From the NCBI GenBank assembly GCA_018340805.1, contig JACMZG010001863.1, positions 55,178,429 to 55,242,428 on the forward strand: 64,000 nt of DNA. The letters run 5' to 3'. The position numbers and the translations under genes are program-made. This DNA comes from Microvelia longipes (lineage: Eukaryota > Arthropoda > Insecta > Hemiptera > Veliidae). The notes under the pieces were generated by a model, which did no database searches, was not told the origin of the DNA, and saw only the letters and a list, made by a program, of their open reading frames with translations. Shown one piece after another: positions 31,995 through 42,905 of the stretch; within the stretch, counting starts at the first letter, position 1, and each line of letters starts with the position of its first letter.

Positions 31995-32239
31995 ATAATA
32001 TTAATGCCCGTTTAGAGGCTTGCGGCTCATCAGGGATAACCCCTGTGGGAACCATCTCGGGTGGTAGTAGCAACCGTTACGCGCAAAGTGAATTCTAAAG
32101 TTGACGATTGGCGATAATTTATCTAAACCATAACCTTCTATAAACTGAGCGTAACCTGGGATGCGAACCCCAGACCTCCGTGTGTGTCAAAGGTCAATGT
32201 AAAGACTAACGCCTTAACTACCTCGGCCACGGAGGCGGC
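31995..32239 (-). mobile_element. SIN-L SINE with 14-bp target-site duplication
   Basis: The element is flanked by exact direct repeats TATCAGTCTTTATA at 31981-31994 and 32240-32253. On the minus strand the head contains TGGCCGAGGTAGTTAAGGCG (32229-32210, A box) and GGTTCGCATCCC (32169-32158, B box). These are diagnostic of a tRNA with a long variable arm (Ser or Leu type). The 3' tail is AATATTATT-rich. The duplication shows target-primed insertion, so an active LINE partner must have existed. Confidence 0.88.
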
Positions 32240-32294
32240 TATCAGTCTTTATATTGTAAGTAATTTATTTGATTGATTTTATGTTTCAGTTATA

Positions 32295-32334
32295 GTTCTG
32301 AAGATGGCCACAATGATGGCTGAATAATTAAAAC
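32295..32334 (+). ncRNA. Hammerhead-ribozyme-like motif (HH family 3)
   Basis: Plus strand: GTT, CTGAAGA, extra T, GGCC...GGCT stem around ACAATGAT, GAA, palindrome TAATTA, A, AAC. Stem I pairs GTT with AAC. The first pair of stem III is U-A instead of the conserved A-U, which would weaken activity. AATAAA follows at 32337-32342. The left-arm copy (about 31853-31890, minus) has a mutated core (TTGAAGA). Confidence 0.5.
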
Positions 32335-32424
32335 AAAATAAATTTTGTAACATATAGAATTAAAACCTATTTTTATCTAGTAATTTAAGGCTTATAGGTA
32401 ATGTAAAGTAGTCTAAGTCAAGCA

Positions 32425-32465
32425 AGACTTGAACCACATCTGTGGCTTGCACTGTTCTCGAGATG
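32425..32465. repeat. RJ MITE end fragment
   Basis: ACCACATCTGTGGCTTGCAC matches one end of the RJ element at 23684-23876. Confidence 0.5.
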
Positions 32466-32569
32466 TTCAAGTTCGAAAAAAAGGTCTTAAAGTTATTCTA
32501 AAGTAACTTGTATTCTTGAAGTAAGTTGTAAAAAATAAAAATGTTAAAAATGAACTTAAGCTGAATAAA

Positions 32570-32870
32570 GACGAATGAAGCGAGTCCGACGTCATAACAC
32601 TCTATAAAATCAATATTCGGACCACTATTTGATTCTATGGTCGAGCGTACCAAAGTAATGTTACCGTAGGCTTTAGGTAATCATGATATGAAGTAAACGA
32701 GCGAAGCAATTCCGAAGTCATAACAATCTCGACTTTGGATAGATATTTTTTATTCTGAGTCAATTGCAGCGAGACCGAAATTACAATTTCGGACGAGCGA
32801 AGAGAGTACAAAGTTGTGAAGAAGAGTACCGAGGTACCCCGTACCCGATTATTTTACAAATTTATATTAT
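32570..32870 (+). repeat. R5S fragment, 3' part
   Basis: Contains GACGAATGAAGCGAGTCCGA, GACGAGCGAAGAGAGTAC and GTACCGAGGTACCCCGTACC, the terminal series of R5S. No 5S-like box. Confidence 0.6.
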
Positions 32871-33475
32871 AATTTATTAGTTTAAGTTTTTTACAAGTAT
32901 AATATCATATTTGAACGGCTTTCACTCATTTTGCTTTCAAATTTTTGATTTTTATTAGAGACAAGATGCATCATTTCTCAGGCATGTAACATTTATTTAA
33001 TTAAAATATGAAAATAAAACAGTATCAAATAAAAAAAAGTCCAAACTTATTGTATTGGCGTTTTCTATATGAGATGTAGTAGAAAACTCCAGTTGTAGAT
33101 TATTACAAAAAGAACTTTTCTAAATTTAGTCGACTTTAGAAGCGGGGAGTCAATATACTCCGGCTCGGACGTCCCTCTCCCTTTTCCCATTTCCCTAGAA
33201 GGTTTTTCCCTTTTCCAGGGCAATGGAAGATACGTGCGCAAGCGCAGCAACTCCCCTTCTCATGCTGGATAGAGGTGAAAAGCTCTGTCAATATCCTCTC
33301 TAAACTCACTCTAACTTTCCCGTATATTTCCAGCATCTAAATCTTGGAAAGGAATATATATTACTTGTACGTCTTCCCGCAAAGAATATTCTAAAATGTA
33401 GTTTAATTATAAATTTGGAAAGCATAATAATAGCTGCTGGCTTTGCTTGGGGTCTGATCCGTCTGAGTGGTGTAA
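32871..33475. other. Spacer with a GC-richer block
   Basis: 33130-33360 is less AT-rich (CGTGCGCAAGCGCAGCAACT). Minus-strand frames at 33065-33250 and 33136-33336 overlap in different frames, so at most one could be real. No splice or start signal decides. Confidence 0.35.
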
Positions 33476-33479
33476 TACT

Positions 33480-33960
33480 TTCGTTAAAACCCTCAAACTA
33501 TAAACAAAAAATCGGGTATTGGGTACCTCGGAACTTTTCCTTGCCAGATCGGATTCGCTACGCTCATCTTCACTACTTCGGAGTCGCTTTCCTTGTCCAC
33601 GGAATATAAGGATCACTAAATTTATACTGCAACGCGTCTTTGAACTCGATTCCTCTCGTCCTCAAATTGTAAATACAATAGTTTTATTTCCAGCGTTGAC
33701 CAATCCAAACATTAACCCCACTCGATGCTGCTTAACTTGTATAATCCAAGAAAACCAAAAATTAATAAAGGAAACTTAGTATACTTATTTGTTATGTTAA
33801 GGGAAACAGTTATACTACAGTTATACTAAATTTCAACTCATTTGGGTTATTCAATAATAGACCTATACAACAAGTCAATCAATTAGACAGATGAGATGAA
33901 ACTTACATGTTGAAATTATATATGTTGATATTATATGTGACTCATAATAGTACACATGTA
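33480..33960 (-). repeat. R5S repeat copy
   Basis: Order: GGGTACCTCGGAACTTTTCC, CTACGCTCATCTTCACTACT, the 5S-like box (33690-33736), then GAAACTTAGTATACTTATTT. Frames on both strands across it (33407-33779) are shadows. Confidence 0.75.
33690..33736 (-). ncRNA. 5S-rRNA-like box in R5S, diverged
   Basis: Minus strand: GTTAAGCAGCATCGAGTGGG and GGATTGGTCAACGCTGG, a diverged version of the 5S internal control region. Confidence 0.5.
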
Positions 33961-34357
33961 ATTGCAGAAATACTGAATTTAAATCCAGTGCTTCAACATT
34001 TCTTACCTTTTTCTACAATAGTTGATATTTTCTTTTTGGATCTTTATGAGTCATCCTTTACAGACTTTAAATCTTCCAAGTTATGGGTATCTGACAAGGT
34101 GAGTTTTGTAGCTCTACTCGACAGCAAGGATCTTTTACAACCTTACTGAAAGAATCCGTTAACCCTCCACGCTCGATCACAAGTTAATAGGTCATAGGTC
34201 TGAACCTAGCATTTATCGCCGTCTGCACATGCATTTATCATTGTTTCGCATTCGCTTTTCAGTTGTAGCTTTCATAGACTTTTCCAGTATTAATTCTTAG
34301 CTGATCATCGTGTATTTTCTAAATTCTTCACTTTACGTGTGTTATTGTATTTTGGAA

Positions 34358-34359
34358 TT

Positions 34360-34450
<91 letters not shown>

Positions 34451-34470
34451 ATATACACATATATATATAT

Positions 34471-34548
<78 letters not shown>
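34358..34548. repeat. (TA)n/(CA)n microsatellite
   Basis: About 190 bp of TA with two short CA-containing interruptions. Frames on both strands are artefacts. Confidence 0.97.
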
Positions 34549-34549
<1 letters not shown>

Positions 34550-34550
<1 letters not shown>

Positions 34551-34860
34551 GCGTCTCCACCAATCTCGGGATAAGGTTATGAATAAAAACACAGCTTTAC
34601 AGAAACAATATATTTATTTCTGCCAACGTTTCGAATTTAACTACAAATTCTTCATCAGGGCCTTTTGCAACACAAGAAAACATCAATCTATTTAGATAGT
34701 GTAAAATGAAAATAGATAAATTAAATAAGAAAGAGCAATAACAAAAAATAAATAAAATAAATAAACCAAAAATAAGAGAACTTAAAAATAAAATATTTCT
34801 ATATAAAATAAAATAAAACATTTTACTTACGAATAATCTCAGTCTTCATCTACTATGGGC
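34550..34860 (-). mobile_element. HH-type dispersed repeat, single arm
   Basis: AACACAGCTTTACAGAAACA, ATTTCTGCCAACGTTTCGAA and CTACAAATTCTTCATCAGGG are the typical end of this repeat class. The rest is A-rich. I find no inverted partner arm here. Confidence 0.55.
34622..34661 (-). ncRNA. Hammerhead-ribozyme-like motif (HH family 4)
   Basis: Minus strand: GCC, CTGATGA, extra A, perfect 6-bp stem GAATTT/AAATTC around GTAGTT, GAA, palindrome ACGT, T, GGC. Stem I is GCC with GGC. AATAAA lies 3' on the same strand (34618-34613). Confidence 0.6.
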
Positions 34861-35097
34861 CAGGAGACCCATGCAAAATTTAAAATAAAAGTTAAAAAAT
34901 AAAAACTAAGTTCATTGAATTAAAATAATTTGTCATAAAAATGAATTAAAAACCAAAGTTAAAGTTAAAAACATTGAAGGTACAAACTAATAAAACATGA
35001 TAAAAGTTAAAAGATGAAAAAGTCACAATCAAAAGTAGAAGAAGTACAGTCAACGAAGGTTAAATAGAAATGACAATATGAAACTAAACTAAATAAA

Positions 35098-35114
35098 TAC
35101 ATATATATATATAT

Positions 35115-35201
<87 letters not shown>
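35098..35201. repeat. (TA)n microsatellite
   Basis: TA tract followed by TTGAGTGTGTGTGTGTCTCT. Confidence 0.97.
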
Positions 35202-35203
<2 letters not shown>

Positions 35204-36535
35204 AGTGTGTGTGTGTCTCTGTCCATAACCACATTATATCTCGAAGCACAGCGATATAAAGGATCGAAAAGCGGAATCGATCCTGCTTCTCCACTCCTCG
35301 ATTTTTCTATGTGACCAACCTTTTTCTCTGTAAGCGTTATAAAAAAACGTCAATGAAAATTTGCTAGTTTAACCTCATTTGTAAGTATACTTGGTTAAAA
35401 AACATTAGATAAATAAATATGCGGCCTGACACAGAGGTGTAGCGGTAGGAAAGTCTATTAAGTAAACAACTTGGTTAAATCCAAACTAAGCTCTTCTTAA
35501 GCTGAACTGAAAGTACCGATACTTAACTCTCAAGCATTCCTCCCGTCAATACACGTGCAACAAGTTCAAAAAATTATTCATTGTTATAGAAAATTGAGAA
35601 AAAAAATATAAGAGAGAAAGTGTTTTACAGTTTAGATAGGATTAGTATAATGTTATATAATATGGTTTTAATTGACGAGGCTAATACAGTGTCAGAGTGT
35701 GTAAGTACAGAGACTATACGAGCTAGTAGAGGAGTAATAAAGAGCTATGCTGTGAAAATCCCAGGTTTATGAATCAGGTATTAAAGACTAAAGGAGCTTA
35801 GAACTGCAGCCCATAGGATCCCATATACTCCCATTATGGGGTTAAATGGGTAAAAATTTTAAATGTAATTTTGACTGATTTATCTGTTAACAGATTTAAT
35901 ATTGACTGCTTATTGAAATTTTGATAGTTATAACAATATTTTAGCGCATATTAGGAAAGTCAACAAATCACGCATATGAGACAAGTCGTAATTAACAAAT
36001 GAACATTTTGCACGCGGAGGTCCGCGTGCAGAATTTTGGTGGTGCGTATGAAAAAGTTCGTATTTAACAAACAAAAAATGCTGGTGCGCAAGTCCGCAAG
36101 CCGGGCGAATTTTTTTTCGAAATGCGCGCTTTCTTATTTATCAATCTAATTTTTGCTATATTTTTCGGTAAATATTTAATAACCTGAGCTGTAGCGTTAC
36201 AGCTCTTTTTATTATTTTTTTTAAAGTAAATGCGCTTAAAAGTTGTATAAACTGAACTTGAGTGCAAATAATGTTGTGCAGTGTAGTGCATAATCTATGG
36301 GATTTATAAATTTGAAGAATATTAATAGTTATGTATATAAAATAAAGTTTTATATAATAACTTTTTATATAAATAAAGTTTTATATAATAACTTTATATA
36401 TAAATAAAATTTTATGACATAACTTTATTATATAAATAAAGTTATGACTATGACGCTTCTGCACAGGTTATAAAATATATACAAACAAAAATTAAGCAAA
36501 AATCGAATTGATAAGTAATAGTACAAGAGCTGGAC
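35202..36535. other. Spacer with a tRNA-like scrap and a hairpin
   Basis: 35428-35475 (GAGGTGTAGCGGTAGGAAAG ... GGTTAAATCC) resembles degenerate A and B boxes. GCACGCGGAGGTCCGCGTGC at 36011-36030 is a strong hairpin. TTTATATAATAACTTTATAT-like tandem copies lie at 36340-36440. Confidence 0.4.
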
Positions 36536-36538
36536 CTG

Positions 36539-37213
36539 AAAAAGTGTGACTCATTTTGTACTTCTTCAAACCAAATTTTGCTGAAAATATACCTTAAATT
36601 ATAAAGAAAAAACGTAGTCTGCCAATCTAGAGTGGAGCCCTTCATATGATTGCGCATGCTCAAAATTTTATAAAATCGCTCAAATTTCATTTTTCTTGAA
36701 ATAAGTGGTTCCCTGTGAGTCGTGTGCAAAACATGAAGAGAAAATTTCTTAAATGTGATAAACTTTTCTGTAAAACGAGTGTTTAATCATCGAAATTGGA
36801 TGACTACAACTAAAGTTATGGCTCTTTCAAAAACACAAAAAAATAGTTTAATTTATGCAAAGTCAGCTAATTTCTTGAAAAGAAATATTGGCTTTTTGTG
36901 CTTTTTTTTGGCCATTTAACAAATGTCATAACTTTAGTTGTATTTATCCGATTTTGACGAAAAAAACACTCGTTTAAAGGAAATTTTATCAGCTTTAAAA
37001 AGTTCTGTTCATGTTTTGCTCACGATCTACAGGGAACCACTTATTACAAGAAAACTGGAATTTGTGAGATTTTCTAATATTTTGGTTGAGCGCAATCATA
37101 TGAAGGGCTCCACTCTAGATAGGCTGACTATGTGTTTTTCCTTCATAATTTGAGGTATATTTTTAGAAAAGTTTGGTTTGAAGTAGTACAAAATGAGTCA
37201 CATTTTTTAGGCC
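36539..37213. mobile_element. RH large palindromic element, about 680 bp
   Basis: Left arm AAGTGTGACTCATTTTGTAC ... CTGCCAATCTAGAGTGGAGC and right arm GGGCTCCACTCTAGATAGGC ... CAAAATGAGTCACATTTTTT are inverted copies over roughly 320 bp each, with an AAAGAAATATTGGCTTTTTG centre. Frames within it (36448 minus, 36938 plus) are shadows. A second copy occupies 39690-40870. No coding capacity. Confidence 0.85.
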
Positions 37214-37325
37214 TGGCTCTTGAACTTGAAGAAAGCGCACATTCTAAAGAAAATATGCCCGCCTTGCGGACCTCCGAGCCAGAGTTATTTTAAATTTATA
37301 AAGAAAACGATAATACAATTAGCGT

Positions 37326-37376
37326 CGGTACTAAGATTCGAACCTAAGTCTCTCGCATTCAGTAGACTTATCGAAT
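37326..37376 (-). tRNA. tRNA-like T-arm, relic or SINE part
   Basis: Minus strand: GAATGCGAGAGACTTAGGTT followed by CGAATCTTAGTACCGACGC, containing the B box GGTTCGAATC and a variable-loop-like segment. A convincing A box is not visible. Likely a tRNA-derived repeat fragment. Confidence 0.35.
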
Positions 37377-37647
37377 CCGGACTGATTTCATTTAAATCAG
37401 CACCTCAAAAACATAGAAAACGACACCCCTCTCGAAATTTTCATTAACTTCAATTTTACCCTTGAAATTTGCAGATTTTTTAAAAGTACTGCTGACTCAT
37501 CATACCGGGTTGATGACGTCACAACAATCTGGTTGTCAATAGAGTTCGTGTCGTCCACAAGATTGACTTTTCAATCTTCTTTTGATCTGTTCAAAAGATA
37601 TTGTGTTTACAAAAATCCACTTTATATACATACATATATACGATTAT

Positions 37648-37655
37648 AAATATAT

Positions 37656-37712
<57 letters not shown>

Positions 37713-37749
37713 AATATATATATATATATATAATATATATATATATATG
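37648..37749. repeat. (TA)n microsatellite at a repeat end
   Basis: TA tract followed by ATGTGTGTATGTATATATGT and then R5S/RI-like sequence on the minus strand. Confidence 0.96.
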
Positions 37750-38091
37750 AATGTGTGTATGTATATATGTATGTTTTTAGCGGATTTTGTTAAACACGCT
37801 AGCACTCGAGCGGAATAATATTTTAAAATCTAATTTGGTACAAAAATACACCTTTGGGGGGGGGGGAGACACGAATCCTATTGAAAACCATGCTTTTGTG
37901 ACGTCATTAACCAGGTTTGCTTTAAGCAAAATTTCTAAAAAATCTTTAAAATTTAGGCTTTATAATTTTTAGCCATTAACCTTGCGATAAATACGTATTT
38001 ATTCGTTGTTTGGGATCTCTAAAACGGACTTTAGACATACTAACGCTCTCCCTCCCCACAAGAGCCGTCTCAAAAAAGCTGATTTTTTCAG

Positions 38092-38427
38092 AAAAAAATT
38101 ACCATAACAGTAAATAAAATTCAAGGCTTCGATTCTGTAATAGGCTTGTTGATGTTTCGTGATATTCGTCCTATTCGTACAAGAGCTCTTGCACAGGTTT
38201 ATAGCTTATGCTTCATAGTAGAATCAGTAGCACTTTTACTAGTCTGTCATTGGATGGCAAATGTAATTCGCATTTTTATGCGACAAGTTGCTCACAACTA
38301 TGCTCGCTTTAATAAAATGAATACTGCACTACATTTTAGACAGTCATACAAGGCTCAGAAGTTTATTATATTCTACAAATCTATTAGTGCATTTCCTTTG
38401 AAAAATCCATACAAATTGACAGACAAG
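38092..38427 (+). CDS. Candidate internal exon, membrane-protein-like
   Basis: The acceptor-like GATTTTTTCAG ends at 38091 and a donor-like CAA|GTAAAAG follows 38427. Between them one frame is open throughout; it extends to a TAA at 38428-38430 if not spliced. It contains FDSVIGLLMFRDIRPIRTRA, then a hydrophobic segment YSLCFIVESVALLLVCHW suitable for one membrane pass, then a basic MRQVAHNYARFNKMNTAL stretch. Codon use is more balanced than nearby chance frames. I do not recognise the family; an insect multi-pass receptor is conceivable but unproven. Confidence 0.3.
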
Positions 38428-38430
38428 TAA

Positions 38431-38994
38431 AAGTGCCGCTGTTATTTTTAGTGTATTTTACTTCAGCTGACGAAGTGTAATTTTATTTTACCCGTAACAG
38501 TAGGTATACTAAAGTTTTAACACCTGGTAAATTAACTTTATTTGATGGAGTGCCAATCGACACTAAATTGATAGGCTGTGTTTTTAGAATTTTGTCATAA
38601 TGTAGTTTTAAACCACCAAAGAAATTGTTTCTCACACACACCATAAAAAGTAGCAGGTATAAAACATGAAGTACCTACCCGACCTGTTCACTTACCGGGA
38701 ATATGACATTCCTCGAAACCATAAACCCAACCTTGGTTTGGGGTCTTAATCCTTTAATAATAGATTAAAACTTCAAGTATCATAAACTTATATGATGAGA
38801 ACTGAAAAGGGTGTAATGTTGCATTTTTGAATAGTGTCTCTAGACTGTCTAGAAAGCATTCAGTCTTAAATTGGATTCAGTCAGGCAAAAAGTGCAATTA
38901 TGCAATAGAAAATAAATTAAGGTATACAGACATAATATTTTAATAAAAATTATTAAAATAGTTCCATTTAACTTAATAACTTAATAATATAAGT
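38431..38994. other. Spacer
   Basis: No gene or repeat partner recognised. Confidence 0.4.
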
Positions 38995-39690
38995 TTAACA
39001 CAGTATAATTGTGCGAGAGACACCTAGGAAATGTAGCAAGCAAAATGCAATGCTACATCAGGGAACTGTTCCATCATTCGACATTCGTCATCATTGATGG
39101 GCTGAACTTCGGTATACGGTGCACCCTGTTATCGATACTATATATCGATATATTTTTAGTTTAGAGATGTGACGTAGGAATAATCGAGATTTGCCTTTTC
39201 TTTTACGTTTATGAACATATTTTATTATCTTTTTAAATGTTTTTTTGTTGTTTGTGTTTTTTTTTATTTGTTGTACAATGGTTTATAACTATTTTCATAT
39301 TTTTTTATGTTTTTATAATGTTTTAACTATGTTTTCATAAGAATAATCGATGATACACCACATCTAATTTTATGTTACGCGTATTTTTTACCTATTTTTG
39401 TGTTTGTTATTTTCAGGTTTTTTATTATATTTTTGTTGTTAATGTTTTCATTTATTTGTTGTATGGTTTTTTTAATGTTTTAATTATAATTAATAATTTA
39501 ACAACGCTGCTTATCTTTTAAGTGCTCAGTTCTCGTTTACGTGTCGCGTAACTAAAAATATATCGATATATAGTATTGATAACAAGGTGCACCGTATACC
39601 GAAGATTTACCTCATTGATGGCTCGATATAATGTCATGTCCCACTCTGTTTCGTTACATCTAACTCATCAGTGAGCCTGAACACACTCTG
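38995..39690. mobile_element. RD element split by a nested MITE
   Basis: Left part ATAATTGTGCGAGAGACACC ... TCGACATTCGTCATCATTGA ends at 39098. The RD sequence resumes at 39612 with TCATTGATGGCTCGATATAA and continues to TTCGTTACATCTAACTCATC. Confidence 0.8.
39099..39611. mobile_element. Nested 513-bp MITE with 8-bp duplication
   Basis: The insert has inverted ends around CTTCGGTATACGGTGCACC and TATATCGATATATTTTTAGT (39109-39163 versus 39548-39603) and starts GG and ends CC. TCATTGAT flanks it on both sides (39091-39098 and 39612-39619). An 8-bp duplication fits the hAT, Merlin or P superfamilies; a GG start would favour Merlin, but this is only a guess. The interior is AT-rich without a gene. 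Confidence 0.85.
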
Positions 39691-40870
39691 ATTATTTTGT
39701 ACTACTTTAAAACAAGTTTTTCTGAAAATATACCTTAAATCAATAAGAAAAATCATAGTCTGCCTATTATAGTGGAGTCCTTCTTATGATAGCGCATGCT
39801 TAAAATTTTATAAAATCGCACTAATTTAAGTTTTCTTGAAATAAGTAGTTCCCAGTGAGTCGTCTGCAATTTATGAAGAGAAAATTTCTTAAAGGTGATA
39901 AACTTATCTGTAAAACGAGTGTTTAATTCTCAAAATCGGATGACTTCAACTAAAGTTATGGTTCTTTCAAAAACACCAAAAAATAGTTTAATTTATGCAA
40001 AGTCAGCTAATTTCATTCAACATTTTTAACGGTGATAATATTTACTATAAAACGAGTAGTTTTCGTCAAAATCGGATAACTAAAACTTAAGTTATAACTT
40101 TGGTTAAATGGCCAAAAAATGCACAAAAAGCCAATGCTTTTCTAAGAAAGTCACTGACTGCATACATTAACCATGTTTTGGTGTTTTTGAAAGAGCCACA
40201 ACTTTAGTTGTACTGCAGTCATCTGATTTCAATGATTAAAAACTCGTTTTATAGAAAATTGTATCTCCTTTTTATTTATTTATTAAAACACAAAAACAGA
40301 CACAATGTGTCCAAAAACAATGTTAAAATACAAAAAACAAAATAACATAAGTAATGAATTAAGTTAAAAAAGAAGAACATAAGTAAATTTAAAAAAGAGG
40401 TTGGTAATAATTCAAATATAGATTTTTAAGGGGGTAATAATAATATTAATAAAGAAAATATTTAAAGTAAATGCTTTTTGTGAAAATATTAAAAAAATAG
40501 TTTAAAAGAGATTGAATACATATTTAGAAAAAGGAATCACTAAAAAAAAAAAATAATGTGTATATTAAAGTAAAATTAGGATGTTAATAATATATGAGTT
40601 TAATATTAAGCTAAAAATATATATATTATATAAAAATATATATTATAACCTTTAGAAAATGTCCTCTTCATGTTTTGAATACGGCCCACAAGGAACCACT
40701 TATTTCTAGAAAACTGAAATTTGTGCGAACTTATATAATTTTGAGCATGCGCAATCATATGAAGGGCTCCACTCTAGATAGGCAGACTTGCTTTTCTTCA
40801 TAATTTAAGGTGTATTTTCAGAAAAGTTTGGTTTGAAGTGGTACAAAATAAGTCACATTTTTTTGGCTCG
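39690..40870. mobile_element. RH palindromic element, second copy with insertion
   Basis: Arms match 36539-37213 (GCCTATTATAGTGGAGTCC, CGTCTGCAATTTATGAAGAG, GGAACCACTTATTTCTAGAA, AAGTGGTACAAAATAAGTCA). The right half is interrupted by A-rich DNA at about 40265-40655 (AAAACACAAAAACAGACACA onward) absent from the first copy. Confidence 0.8.
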
Positions 40871-41034
40871 GCTCTTGGACTGTTTTATATATGTTCCTCT
40901 GGCCCGCTGGCAATGACATAAAGCACATTAAAAAAAACGCGTTGCAAAGTATAGAACCAACTTTCAATTTTTTTTACAAATTTCCAACCAAATCAGTACT
41001 TTCTCTCAAACGACTAGATTTTTGTACCAAGTTT

Positions 41035-41360
41035 CATATAAGTAATGAATAAAATAAACTCTCCACAAAACGAAACTTTATTGATATTGTGTTTTCAACG
41101 TAACTAAGACCATCGTTAGTGCAAAACTTAGCAAACTAAATATGATTGATAATGAGCTAAAAACCTAACTAGGAACCACAATTTGTACAAAAGGTAGCAA
41201 CCTTTTTTGGTAAAGCGCTTTCAACCCAACTAGAGACCACCATTAACGCAAAACCATTGAAATGTCTCGTTTCTCTTCTATTTAAGATTTCATCAACTTT
41301 AACCTGATGATGACCACTAGTTAGATTGAAAATTTTATTCTGTGGAGAGTCTTAAAAAAT
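41035..41360. mobile_element. HH family 1 copy, degenerate, inverted ends
   Basis: AACTCTCCACAAAACGAAAC at the left and TTATTCTGTGGAGAGT at the right are inverted. Between them are three decayed hammerhead-like motifs: minus at 41088-41122 (core CTAACGA), minus at 41212-41260 (core lost) and plus from 41304 (CTGATGA intact, stems poor). Related to 488-660. Confidence 0.6.
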
Positions 41361-42525
41361 GCAATGCACGCTTTTTTTAAAGTTTCATCTAATTTAGTTG
41401 AGCTGTTGGTGTCCAATATGATACTATAAAAGTCATAAGCTGTCCATTATTACTTATTACTTTAAGTATAGATTTTTTAAGTTATGAAACAAGGTCATCT
41501 GACAAAGTAATTGATGTCACATTTTACCTTATTGCAATACTCTCTCGTCTTATTATTATAGGAGGTAGGGAAGAAAAATCACCAAATTCCGTCTTAATTA
41601 ATTTATGAAACAATCTGAAATACATGACATTACGAAGCTTGTCTTAAAGTTACAATATTTTATAATCACTTTTATCTAAAAGACATTTTTAAGCTACTGT
41701 TTGTTATTTTATCAATATTATTAAAATATGTAAATTAAGATAAAAAAACCACGAACAAGACAATGGAAAGGAATAAATAAAATATAAATAAGATAAAAAA
41801 CATAAACAACCTTAGTTGATCTTGGTGTGAGAGGAATTCTTTTATTTTGATATTAGTTAACAAGAAGGGCTGAGATATTTCGTGTCTCTCCAATATGATG
41901 GACAGTTCGGACGTTATCGCTTTTTTTAAAAGGAGACCCAACTTTTAAAATATAAAGTTCTGTCAAAATTAAAAGTTTTAAAAATCTACTGGAATTTCGA
42001 AACGACATTTATAAAAGATCGAATCTTTAATGAGGTCGCTACCAAATATAATAAAATAAAAAAAAATATAAATGAAAGAAAAAAATATAGTTTTAAGTAG
42101 CTACTCAATATTAAAAAAAATCAAAACTTGTCCAATATTTGGATGAAGGTGAAACGATGGTTATCAATTGGCTTCGTAGGCGTGAAACTGTCTGTCATCC
42201 TAACCACCTTATTATACAATTTTTATTTTTTCACCTCTATGAATAAAAGAAAAAAAAAACGGAAGAAAAAAAAATAATAACGAAAATAAAAAATAATGAA
42301 AGAAATCTAAAATAATAATAGACAGTTGAAGTTTTTTAAATAGGTACTTCGGTGATTTCATGTTTTTTTTATTTTATTTTTACTATTGGCAGTATTGATA
42401 GGTGGTATTTATGATGGTATTTATACACCTTGTAATATGATATTTCTTATGAATGAGTGTTAAGTGTTCAAGGTAAAATCTAAGTCGTATTATATGACTT
42501 CTTATTACATTGTATGTAACTACAG
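41361..42525. other. AT-rich spacer
   Basis: A-rich tracts; the minus-strand frame at 41735-41941 is unsupported. Confidence 0.4.
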
Positions 42526-42529
42526 ATTA

Positions 42530-42905
42530 GGTTTAGGTAAGAAAGGACGTAACTGTGTCAGATCGTAATAGGTATATCGTAACTGTCAGATTTTTTAGGT
42601 TCGTAATCTAATCTAACAGATGTTTTTACTCAAACGTAATCAGGTTTAACTAACGTAAGGTGTCAGATTTAGGTTTAACTATGTAGTTTGTAGGTTTAAT
42701 TTAAAGTGTGTCTAGGTTTTTAATTGTATCGTAACTGTGACAGATTTTTAGGTTTAATTGTATCGTAACTGTGTCAGATTAAGGTTTAATTGTATCGTAA
42801 CTGTGTCAGATTAAGGTTTAATTGTATCGTAACTGTCTCAGATTTTTAGGTTTAATTGTATCGTAACTGTGTCAGATTTTTAGGGTAAATTGTGTCGTAA
42901 TGTGC
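42530..42905. repeat. About 33-bp minisatellite
   Basis: Imperfect copies of GGTTTAATTGTATCGTAACT plus GTGTCAGATTTTTA, regular from 42715 to 42890 and scrambled to the left. Confidence 0.9.

Larger units (their letters stand above)
31790..32389. mobile_element. HH foldback element interrupted by a SINE
   Basis: The left arm 31790-31890 (CTTAAATTACTTAATAAAAA to CCGTCTTCAAAACAATAACT) is the inverted copy of 32285-32389. The middle is short and holds the SIN-L insertion at 31995-32239. The right arm has the better-preserved hammerhead-like motif. No protein is encoded. Confidence 0.75.

Noticed and set aside
35418..35475. Functional tRNA gene
   Set aside because: A and B boxes are degenerate and no acceptor or anticodon stem forms; at best a SINE or tRNA scrap.
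36448..37153. Frames of 93 and 71 codons sharing reversed words
   Set aside because: They are shadows of the RH palindrome arms.
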